Below, one piece after another: positions 16,225-26,700 of a stretch of DNA of 64,000 nt; position 1 is the stretch's first letter, and each line of letters opens with the position of its first letter. The translations under genes and the position numbers were made by a program. The notes beneath the pieces were generated by a model. That model did not search any database, was not told where the DNA came from, and saw only the letters and a program-made list of their open reading frames with translations. This DNA comes from a virus, in IMG/VR virus record IMGVR_UViG_3300020438_005666, positions 45,557 through 109,556 of that record; one strand, given 5' to 3'.

Positions 16225-17160
16225 TTATATAATTTTGGGTTGAGGTGTTATAATATCGTTATTATTTTGAATAAACCCAGCACTGGTTACTACTCCGTCG
16301 TCAGGTACAGGAGGTCTAATATCTGTACCAGGATTACCAGTACAAACCCCATCTTTGTCTACTTGTGTTAAATAATGTACCTTATTTCCTAAAACAAATT
16401 TCTTACTAGGTTCATACGATGTTTCTTCTCCATATCTATGGTCTATAGTCCCTTGACCACCACAGGAACTAGCAGCTATAGTATTTAATAATGTTCTTAA
16501 CGCACCACTAGGTGGCGCAACTTTTTTATTTATAGGAACTACCTCAAAATTTCCGCCAACAATCTGTACAAAAAAATCAAAACCAGCTTCTTTGCAGGCT
16601 TGATCTATAATATTTAAAACATTAGAGCTTGTATCGTTAATTCGTAAGTAAAATGGGCAAATAGCTATGACCTGAGAAAGATCAAGACTTAACGTTGCTC
16701 CACAAACTGGCAGCAAGACAGACTGTTGATGCAGTGCTCTTAATACATATAACATGGGTATACCTGATTCATCTTTAAACGAAGCCATAAAATCTCCGCA
16801 ATCAAAATTACAAACAGATGGTTCCAACAGAGCTAAAACATTAATTAGATTGGGTGTATCGAGACTACAATAATAGTCGTTCATAATAACAGAGACATTA
16901 TTAAGGCTTTGTCTACCATCGGTTAATCTAACATCCCATACTAATCCTGAGGAAGATTGTTGGTAAGTATGGTCTGCTAAAACACCACTAAAATTAAAAC
17001 CTCCCACATTAATAGTATATACACAACCCAAAGAGCCGTTATATGTTCCGCATTCTTGTTGCTCTATTAATTTTAATGATACACTCGATTCGCTAGAACC
17101 GAATCCTAAATTACATGTTAAACTAGCAATTTCACAATTAAAAGCTTTAGCTGAAGCCAT
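16225..17160 (-). CDS. Putative tail hub / distal tail protein
   Basis: A 311-aa protein with a cysteine-containing N-terminal beta region, then FNFSGVLADHTYQQSSSGLVWDV and LTDGRQSLNNVSVIMNDY, and later VLNIIDQACKEAGFDFFVQI with FEVVPINKK. These segments are like the layout of phage baseplate-hub proteins (gp27/late-control type), in which a DGRxxL strand pair and a helix near the end of the barrel recur. AGGA lies upstream of the ATG. It overlaps the SprB-like gene upstream by 14 nt. Hub assignment is inference; the structural nature is supported by its position after the tape measure. Confidence 0.5.
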   Translation of the reverse strand: MASAKAFNCEIASLTCNLGFGSSESSVSLKLIEQQECGTYNGSLGCVYTINVGGFNFSGVLADHTYQQSSSGLVWDVRLTDGRQSLNNVSVIMNDYYCSLDTPNLINVLALLEPSVCNFDCGDFMASFKDESGIPMLYVLRALHQQSVLLPVCGATLSLDLSQVIAICPFYLRINDTSSNVLNIIDQACKEAGFDFFVQIVGGNFEVVPINKKVAPPSGALRTLLNTIAASSCGGQGTIDHRYGEETSYEPSKKFVLGNKVHYLTQVDKDGVCTGNPGTDIRPPVPDDGVVTSAGFIQNNNDIITPQPKII

Positions 17161-19087
17161 AATCTTCCTTCTCTAATAAAACTGTTACTAAATCCTTAGA
17201 ACTATTAACAAAAAAATCTTTAGTCTGTGTCTTATAACCATCATGAAAAGCTGTTATAGTATATTTTCCATAATCTAAATCCACAACGCTATAACCACAA
17301 CCATCTACCTTATTTCCGTCCGCATCAACAATCTCAAAATAAGCTTCAGATGGAGATATATTTATTAATACCCCATTTTCGAATTCTGGAGATGTAAATA
17401 ATAATTTACTAGGAGTTGAGTCATATTTATTTAAAAGGGTATGAGAAATATTATATTTATTCGATATTTCTAGCTGAGCATGAGCCTGTTCTTCTTGAAA
17501 AGACTGCATAATTTTAACAGGGTAATGTAGGTCGTCTATTATTGTCCTATTATATTCTGTTGCAGTATTAAATTTATCAAAAACTTTAATTTTGTAATCA
17601 CCATAAGATAAATTGCTTATATTTACATAATGATTTTTTATATGATGGTATGACGCATTATGATGGCTATCTACTAATTCCACTTGTAAAGAATCGGTAT
17701 GTCCACCATTCACATATAAAGATATTTCGCCTAATTTGTTATTAGATTTAGTAGTTAAGCATTGTATTTTTAAATCATTTTTTTGATTCAGTAAATTCAA
17801 AACTTGATCTGAATTATTAGGTAAAAAATTAATAATAGTTGATATATTAGGAGATAGATATAAACCACTCATAGTATATGCATATTTAATTTTTGTTTTT
17901 AAAATTTTATCATTATTATTACTAGATAAGTTAACCACATCGTTTTCATGAAATAGATACTCATAATTCTGATCTAAAATAATAGAACCCATTAATAGTT
18001 TATTCTGATTATTAAGTTCAGGATTGTGATGTAAGGTAATTTCTTCATCACCTATAGAAAGTTTAGATGTGGCCTGTTGAATAGCTAATAATCCAGGACT
18101 AATATAAAAATACATATATTCTATATTATTTATAGTTACTATATCAAAATCTAAAACAATATTCTGTGTTATTTTTTGATTTTTATGATTTAATACTAGC
18201 TTATTACTTTTAAGTTTTTTATGAAAATCTTTGATTTTATCTTTTTTTACAGGAAAGAGCAGAAGATTATAGATCTTTTGAGCATCCTCTTCTGGAAAAT
18301 AAGAATTACTATGATAGTCAGCACTTGTTTTTAAATTAACCATTATATTAGAAGGTTCTGATATAAAAAACTCTTTTGTTGTTTTGCATTTATTACTATC
18401 TTCAACAGTAATAAGATAATGATTAGAATCTAATGTATCGGTAATTTTTGACTTATTGACAATAATAGGCTTATCTTGACCATCTATAAACCATGCTATT
18501 TGATATGGAGGTTTACCCCCAGATATTTCGCATTTGACATGAGCAGAAGAGCCTCCATAATGGCTAATAGGTTCCCAATATACATCAATGTTTAGCAAAT
18601 CAATATTTTTAGTAATATTATTTCTATTAATTAAACACCCATTAGCATCTTTGATAGTTAGAGAATAGGTATGATTAGCTAATATATTATAAGAAAATAC
18701 ATTATTATAAGTAGTATGGTTGTCCGAGCCTATAGATAGTGTATATGGAGCTTGGCCTCCAGACCATGCAATATTCATTTGACCAACATCTTCATAACAA
18801 TGCAACCCTTCTATTTGCAGTAAATCTAAAGACAGAACATCCTTGCATTCTATAGTTATCTTTTCATTAATATTTTTTTTGCTTTCTAAATCATATATAT
18901 CTATATCATAAGTACCACATTCTAAATTTGAAACTATAGATCCTTTGTTTTCTATTTTAGAGTCAATAGGCAAGTTCTTCCATGTAAAAGATAGGGATTG
19001 ATTCTCTGTCAAATCCCTTATGGTAATACGACCATTAGAATTAGATAAGCATTCAGGAGATTGTATGTCTATATTATAAGATTTCAT
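17147..19087 (-). CDS. SprB-repeat / Ig-like tail-associated adhesin
   Basis: A 646-aa protein built of beta-sandwich repeats. Segments GQMNIAWSGGQAPYTLSIG, YSLTIKDANGC, ISGGKPPYQIAWFIDG and YLITVEDSNKCKTTKEFFI match SprB-type repeats (G-G-x-P-Y-x-Y/W ... V-x-D-x-N-x-C), best known from Bacteroidota gliding adhesins and also found in phage tails. Further repeats follow, including GEISLYVNGGHTDSLQVEL and YKIKVFDKFNTATEYN, and the last ~100 residues (YFEIVDADGNKVDGCGY, YGKYTITAFHDGY) resemble a carboxypeptidase-regulatory-like fold. No signal peptide is present, consistent with a virion part. It lies between the tape-measure-proximal gene and the hub-like gene and may contact the host surface. 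Confidence 0.65.
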   Translation of the reverse strand: MKSYNIDIQSPECLSNSNGRITIRDLTENQSLSFTWKNLPIDSKIENKGSIVSNLECGTYDIDIYDLESKKNINEKITIECKDVLSLDLLQIEGLHCYEDVGQMNIAWSGGQAPYTLSIGSDNHTTYNNVFSYNILANHTYSLTIKDANGCLINRNNITKNIDLLNIDVYWEPISHYGGSSAHVKCEISGGKPPYQIAWFIDGQDKPIIVNKSKITDTLDSNHYLITVEDSNKCKTTKEFFISEPSNIMVNLKTSADYHSNSYFPEEDAQKIYNLLLFPVKKDKIKDFHKKLKSNKLVLNHKNQKITQNIVLDFDIVTINNIEYMYFYISPGLLAIQQATSKLSIGDEEITLHHNPELNNQNKLLMGSIILDQNYEYLFHENDVVNLSSNNNDKILKTKIKYAYTMSGLYLSPNISTIINFLPNNSDQVLNLLNQKNDLKIQCLTTKSNNKLGEISLYVNGGHTDSLQVELVDSHHNASYHHIKNHYVNISNLSYGDYKIKVFDKFNTATEYNRTIIDDLHYPVKIMQSFQEEQAHAQLEISNKYNISHTLLNKYDSTPSKLLFTSPEFENGVLINISPSEAYFEIVDADGNKVDGCGYSVVDLDYGKYTITAFHDGYKTQTKDFFVNSSKDLVTVLLEKEDYGFS

Positions 19088-19103
19088 TCCGTTTGCATGT
19101 CCT

Positions 19104-20711
19104 TTAACAATTACTTGGTTTCGTCCATTCCTTTGTTACTCTAAAAGAACCTGTGTTTGTTTTAGTAATAGAGTTTTGGGTTAAATACCAGCCACCAGCA
19201 CCCTCTGTATTCCCAGCTTCATCAGCTTTTGAAGTAGCGCAAGAAGTTAAATATCTCTCCTCGCAACCTGTATCGTCTACAGTAACATTAACATTAACAG
19301 ATATCGTTTCTTTTGTCGTTGTGCCTAAACTTTGCAGTAGTGGTCCACCACCACGAAAAGGTATAGTAAATTCTGCGAAAACATCTGTAGGATAAGTATG
19401 ACTAATCTCTATGTCTGTTTTAGCAGCACCAGGAATACTACAATTTCTAGCTGTTGAATATTCATGAGTAAAAGATACAGTACCTTGACCAAAATTCCTA
19501 GTAACACTTTTATTTACTTCTCTCAAATTACATTCAGCAGGAGTAACGATAGTTTCGCAGATACCTAACAAGCCTCCATTAGTACAATCGCTGGTGTCGT
19601 TAAGAATTCCTTCTAAATAAGTTTGAGCCATACTTTCGAAAGAGCCTTTTATGCTATTATACACTCCTTCTGCCGAGCCAAGACGATCCGCACCGTGTGA
19701 ATGAAAAGTACCATTAGTTATAATGGAATTAAAATCATGACTATATAGACCTTCTACAGTTCCACTCACCGTTACAGTTCTACCCACCTGTGAACTATCT
19801 GCCCTAGAATCAACAGTAATATCGATAAAAGCTTCAGGATGTGTGCAACCGCTAGGTCTTAAAATAATATCACCAGAAACCGTCATACTTCCATTAATAG
19901 GATCGGCATCAACATTACGTACATGTAATTTTTTACTACCACTATGATAGGTGTTTAATTGGCTAGTTAATTCTGAAGGAGAACCTAAGCCTGTACCGAT
20001 ACTACCACTTGAAATACTACTTATACGTCTTTTCACAACCTCTTCAGCAGCCTCAATACCAGTCTTTTGGGAAAGTTGACCTTTACAACCTACGCTACCT
20101 CCTGTAGCACTAATACTAAAACTATATTTAGCATGTGCCCTACCTGCTTTAGTACCATTAGCGTCATCTACAGCAAAACCATCATTATCTACATTAAGGG
20201 TAACGCTTTCGCTGACATCTTTAATAATCTCATTAGTAGTAACATAACTACCAGCAGCCGTATTAGGTTTAACAGCTAGTTGGCCATTATTATGATACAT
20301 TTCTATTTCTATATTATATGTAGCTAACTTTGTCCATGTAGGATCTGGACCCTCTTCTACACTAACAGATCTAATAGTACCAAAACCATTAACTAAAACT
20401 GTTCCATTACAATTAATATTAATATTTACACAATCCCCACTGCTACCTACAGAGTTTAATATATTGTTTGCTTTACCAGCTATATTTGAAAAACCACCAC
20501 TGCTAGCACTAGCTGTATAAATCGTACCATTAAGAGATACGCTTAATACTCCACCAACTATTAATTCCCCAACACGATACTGATCTGTAGAGAGACTAAC
20601 AAAAGGAGCTGGGTCTAAAGACGTTCCATTAACAGAAACACTAGCTCCACCAGCACCTACATTTTGTATGGATACATTTTGAACTGTTGTTTTTTCGTCT
20701 CTAATTTTCAT
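19104..20711 (-). CDS. Tail structural protein of unknown family
   Basis: A 535-aa protein rich in Ser, Thr, Gly and Val, typical of beta-rich virion proteins. It starts MKIRDEKTTVQNVSIQNVGA and contains many short strands, and pairs of cysteines recur through it (CVNININCNG; CNLREVN; CEERYLTSC; CSIPG). It is the first gene after the tape measure, where distal tail or tail-tip proteins usually lie. I see no catalytic motif. The AAGGAA ribosome site is rather distant (about 12 nt). Confidence 0.6.
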   Translation of the reverse strand: MKIRDEKTTVQNVSIQNVGAGGASVSVNGTSLDPAPFVSLSTDQYRVGELIVGGVLSVSLNGTIYTASASSGGFSNIAGKANNILNSVGSSGDCVNININCNGTVLVNGFGTIRSVSVEEGPDPTWTKLATYNIEIEMYHNNGQLAVKPNTAAGSYVTTNEIIKDVSESVTLNVDNDGFAVDDANGTKAGRAHAKYSFSISATGGSVGCKGQLSQKTGIEAAEEVVKRRISSISSGSIGTGLGSPSELTSQLNTYHSGSKKLHVRNVDADPINGSMTVSGDIILRPSGCTHPEAFIDITVDSRADSSQVGRTVTVSGTVEGLYSHDFNSIITNGTFHSHGADRLGSAEGVYNSIKGSFESMAQTYLEGILNDTSDCTNGGLLGICETIVTPAECNLREVNKSVTRNFGQGTVSFTHEYSTARNCSIPGAAKTDIEISHTYPTDVFAEFTIPFRGGGPLLQSLGTTTKETISVNVNVTVDDTGCEERYLTSCATSKADEAGNTEGAGGWYLTQNSITKTNTGSFRVTKEWTKPSNC

Positions 20712-20738
20712 AAAATATTATTCCTTAATATATAATAC

Positions 20739-23700
20739 TTATCTACCTAATGTAGTCAATTCTTTTAGTCTAGTTTCTAAAGACTGAGTAATCTGTCTTC
20801 TATCATCATCACTTAATTTATAGTTACTATCTTGTGGTGCTATTAATTCGACCCTAATAGTCTCACTATTAACATTAATTGTATCTGGAATATTTGGTCC
20901 TTTTATTTCTATATTTTTAAGACCATTAAGGGCATTAACTAGTTTATCAACATGATTGCCAAAATTATTAACAGGTCCGCTAAGAGCAGGGAAGACTCTA
21001 GCTAAGTTATTAATAAGCCCACCAAAAGCACTAGTTTCACTACTAAAGTTTCTAATAAATGTATTAAATACACCTTCAGCACTCGATAAATCTAAGCCAA
21101 GACCTCCTGAAGCAAGATTTCCCATCTTACCAAGACCTCCATCAAAATAGTTCCTAGCTTGTATAACACCGCCGGATCTGGCGTATGTAGTACCGCTTAT
21201 GCTAGAAGGCATTGATCCATTATTTATAGATTTTAATAATGGAAGATGTTTTTGGGTAGCGGCCCTATTAATTACAAACTCTCCCGGAGTAAGCATCGCG
21301 GGCACAGTATCCGTCCCTTTGGCTTGATAGTTTACAAGTGTAGAGCCACCACCACTGAAATAATTTGGTATTGAACCGCCTTTTGCTCTATTAAGCGGAT
21401 CTTGCATTTGTATTTCTTTTTTAGCTAAGATAAATTCTTTATTATTAAAAGGAGTTGGTTTACCTACTATTGAGCTAAATGCGCCTCCGTCCTTTGTAGC
21501 ATCTTTGAGAATACTAGCACCCTCAAGAATTAAACTATAAGGATCTTTACCATCTTTCAAAGCATTTGCATAATTATCTAAGAAATTCTCTGCCCCTATC
21601 GGTTTGCCACCAATAAGAAATCTATCATTTTTACTTTTTTGAGTTCGACTAACAACTCCAGAAGCATTTTCATCAATAATTCTAGCGGTAGTTAGACCAT
21701 CTTTAACAAAATAATTTTTTAATGAATCCCAAACTTTATACACAGGTTTGAGGGCTGAGATACTAGGATCTAAATGATCTTTTTCATATTTAGCGTATAT
21801 AGGATCTTGTAAAAGATCAGCAAATTTAAAATCTTTAACATAATCTAGTCTAGATTGTCTATTAGTAATACCTAATCTATTACTAAAATTCAATCCACTA
21901 GCTAGTAATCCTAATATGGTTTTACTTTTTTCTTCATTACCGTCTAAATCTGTGAATCTGCCACGATCACCCTCTGGTACCTCGGCACTACGACCAGCAG
22001 CAAAAAGATTGGCGATACCAGTACTTTGTTTAGCTCCTTCCGTACCTTTACCTGCTCTGCCTACAGCAAAAGTTCTACCTTCTTTAATTCTTTTTAAAGC
22101 ATTTCTATCTGTTAAAACTGTTTCTCTAAGAGCTTCTCCACCTAAAGGAATACCTAATCTATCAGCAATTGCTTGATATCCATCTACACTAGTACGGCCG
22201 CCAAATGTCATATCAAAATTAGATTTAGTGTAGGCTTGGTATGCTCTTCCAATATCTTTTCTATATCTTGCAACCTTTTTATCGTCTGGTATATTAGCAT
22301 TATTTTTAGGTATAATCAAAGGACCAAACGCAGGATTACCAGCTCTATAAACCGCAGGATTCATTAAACCACTATATGTAGCTAAAGAGTCTATGATACT
22401 TTCCTGAGTAGATACTTTACCTCCATCAAGCGTGTCTGCTCTTTTACCTTTAAGTTCGTATACATCTGTCAATTTTTCTCTAACTCTTTTTTGGAATTCT
22501 GCTTCATAATCTTTACCAAAGTTACTATTCCAACCATTTTTAGCACCAGTAACACTCCATAATCCAAATTTACTTGCAAGCGTCTCACCGTTTGAAACCC
22601 TACCTGGGGTGTACTGATTTTTTAAAACATCCAACATCCATCCTGGATTTGGCACACTACTATCCATTAATGATACAGCGTCGGGATTAATATTACTAAG
22701 CCAAGTATCCATATCACTGGATTTTTTCGGTATAGGTAAACCTGGATTAATACCTAAAGCTTGTCCATAATTTTTAATTAGATTTTCAATAATCTTATTA
22801 GTAGTTTTATTGACTGAGCCCATGACAGAATCAAGATCTGTAGCAGGTCTACCATAAAGTGTACTTTCAGGATCTTTTTTGAATACCTCAAAAGGATTTA
22901 CTTTACCGATAGGGCTTGGGTGGTTAAATAATGCATATTCTAAAGAACCCATACCAAATTGTCCACCTCCGGACATTCTACCTTCAGGATCTGCCTTAAG
23001 CTCATCTCTGAAATTCCATCTTTTTTCTAAAAACTCAAACTCTAATCTTTTCTTATCATATCCGCTTTTTTCTTTATAATACTTATCCCAGTTTCCGTGT
23101 TGAATTCTAAGAAGATCTCTTCTTTCAGTAGCTTTTTGCAGAATATCTTTTAAGTCTGCTGGGCTCTGTTGTCCATATTGACCTTGATATTTTGCTACTA
23201 AACTATTTACATCATCGTTCACCTTATTTAACTCTGCTGGTGTAATTGGTAAACCACCTGGAGAAGACATAAATTGCGGATCCTGAGTCTTTGCTGATTT
23301 ATCCTTTTTTAAAAGATTAAGCTCTGCTATAGCTTTTTGAGTTGATGAAGGCCCACTTGTGCTACTTGAAAAACCAATATTGGTAGCTGTAACATCTTGT
23401 GGAGCAGCATAAGCTTTTAAATAATCTGCTTTAAGTTTATTAAAATCTGATAAAACTTGTTTTTGATAATCTATCTTTGAGCCTGGTTTTAACGCTTCGT
23501 TTAAAGATTGACCAACACTGGTAAATCTTGAGCCAAAAGGTTTTAAAATCTCTTCATTAGTTTTGGTAGTTGTTCCAGTTTTTATATGTGACATCAACTC
23601 TAATAATCTTTTATTATCTTTTGGTACATCATCCTCTAGCATCATTTTTTCAGCATTGCTAGGAGGACTACTATTAGGTTGTGTAGGAGATGTTAAATTG

Positions 23701-26700
23701 AATTTAGGCGCTTTAGTAGGTTGGCCAAGATTAAATTGAGCCCTATAATCACTATCTAAAACTTCTTTAAGTAAATCTCTTTCATTGGTAAAATCTGATA
23801 ATTTTGCTGGATCAGGAGACATACCGCTAGATTTATACAATGATTTAATTTTATTTAAAACATCATAATATTGACTCTCATATACTTGTCTTTGATCTTC
23901 AGTTAATAGCTCACCAGCAGCAACACCACCCTTTTGACTAGTACCACCAAGCTCAAATTCAGGAATACGAATTCTTCTAGCATAATAATTGACAGCATCA
24001 AGAGGATCTACAAGACCTTTATTACGACCTTGAACAGCTTGTCCAAAACTATATCTACTATTATCCTCACCTATACCTTCTCCTCCAGTAGCATCTAAAA
24101 GAGAAGCGTTAGTCGTTGCAAAAACTCTTCTAGTCTCTTCCAAGTGTTGTTCTATAGCTTCTTGTGCGCCACTACTTCCAGCGCTACCTCCAGCACTACT
24201 ACTAGTAGGTGGAACAGAAGTGCTTGCACCAGAAGAACCACCACTAGCAGAACCACCACTAGAAGAACTACCACTAGCAGAACTACCACTAGAAGAACTA
24301 CCACTAGCAGAACCACTACCAGCTGTCGGATTTGAATAAAGGTCTTCAGCAGCCGCTATCGCCCCTGCCAATACCCCTCCTGCTACAGTCGAGGGGAATG
24401 AATTTTCTACCATAACAGGAAGTGAATCTGATCCATAAAAGATATCGGGGTCATCACCCATAAATCTTCTGATAGGCTTGGTAAATCTACTCCATGACTG
24501 TTTCATAACTGTTAATTTATTAGGAGTATCTAAACTTTTTAATGCGCTATTGTTCCTAGATATTGGTGGTGGAGGTGGACCCATCAACAGGTTATCTAAT
24601 ATACCTCCTAAGCCTTTTCTTTGCTTGTTACTCATATCATTAGCGCTATCAACCAATTTTGTTAAAAATTCTTCCATGCCAGAACTAGCATCCCAGGTTA
24701 ATTGTGCTGGGCTAGCCCCTAAATCTGTTAATGCTCCATTCATTATGGCATCTGTAGCACCATCATAAGGCTGCTTATAATTACCTGGATTATCTAAGAA
24801 TGTCCTTAGCGATGGATATTTCTTAGTAATTTTTTGGTACGTTCCTTTGCCATGTTTTTTGACCAAATTTTGCAATCTTAGTAATTTATAATATCTTCCA
24901 TACATCATATCTGCAGGTTGATAATTTTTACTCAAAGAGGTAATAGCATCACCAAGCTTATGAGGATCTTTTCCTGAAAACACACTCTTCACCTTGTCTT
25001 GATATCTTGTCCAAGCTTCCGGTCTCTTCTTTTTTATCTGATCCATCATAGAATGAGTCATTTCATGATACAAAGTTTTTGCATAAGCGGATCTTCTAAT
25101 TCCTATATCTCCCATATCTCCAAAAGCTCCTTGATTAGATCGGAAGAAACCTAGAGCACCCGGTAAGTTATCAGAAACTGAAATCTCTCTAGGTAAAACT
25201 TTATAAAAGTCTTCAGGATTTACTCCTAATATATCCAGAGAATTTCGAACATTCTGGAGAAGATTATCTGAACCAGCTTTAGAAAAACTTGCAGCTAATT
25301 CACTACCTCTCTGACCTTCAATCTTAGTAAGCATTGAGCGAACATCATCTGTCATTCGCATTATTGTATCGGGATTTGTGCCACCTTTAAGTTTAGGAGG
25401 TTTTTTAGTAGAAGGACTATTTTTAGTAGAAGGACTATCTGATGTAATATCTTTTAGCAATTGTTTACTACCAGGACTAACAGCATCATCCGCCATACCT
25501 ATAGCACCAGGTTTAACGACACTCTTCATTAATCTGCTACCTCTATTGCGCAAAAATTTAGCAACACCGGGACCAGCAGACACACCCAAATCCGCAATAT
25601 CTATTAAACCTTCGTACGTGCTCGCTGTAGATTTAAAGTTTTCATTATCTTTTAAAGCTCTAATCTTTTCATAGGTTAAAGGATCACTATTTTTTAGTTT
25701 TTGAAATTGTTGTTCTTCTATCATATCTGCAATATTAATAGCACCCATGCTAACACCCATAGTGCCACCCAACATTAATCCAAGAGAAGCTAAGCTAGCA
25801 CCACCAGTAAAAGGAGCCGCTGCTACCGCAGCCCCAGCACCTAATCCTATGGCAGCATTTCTTAGACCTTTTCTCACACCTTCTTTAGCGCCTTCGTCTA
25901 AGATATCTTCAGGCAATAAACCAGTTTTTATTAAAGATGTCAGATCATTACTATATTTACCAGTGCTACTTCCACCGGATCCACCAAGCGCAGTGTCGCC
26001 AAAACCGAAAAGATGTCGTATGCTATCAGTATCTACAAGTCCTTGACCAAAAGCCCTAAAATCAATAAGACCATCAATAAGTCCTTTTCTTTGTTTTAAC
26101 GATTCAAGTTCAGGAATTTTTCTTCTTGATGCAATCGATCTATCTTTAGCTGCTACTTTCTTAAGTTCAGGAAGTTCAGATATTCTATCTCCCATAATAC
26201 CGGAATACTGATCAAGTTTAGGTCCAAGAGTTTCTATGGTAGCTTTAGAGTCTGCTAAATTACCTTTATATTTTTCGTTGTTTTTTCCCTGTCCTTCAAA
26301 GAAACTCCACCAAGAATTTTCTTTACCTGATGTTAAATATGGATTTATTGAAGAAACCAGCCTGTTATCTCCAGCAAGTGTTCTGTATAAATCTTTATTA
26401 GTAATTGTTTGTGAAGGAGTTTTGAATACGTCTAGTTTTTTTATCTTTCTAGAATCACCACTATCTAAATTATTAAAAAAGTCCATACCAGACTGTATAC
26501 CAGTCATTTTGTTGGTCAATTTCCTATTACGTTTAAACATATTCTTTTGAATCTGATAAGAACCAGCATCCTGCATTGGTAATTCTTGTTTAGATTCCTT
26601 TAATATGCCACTAATAAGTTCTTGAAAATCTGTTTCTAAATTTTTATCAAGTTTATTTTGAGCCCCTTGAAATTTATTACCACTAGTTGATACATAGCCT

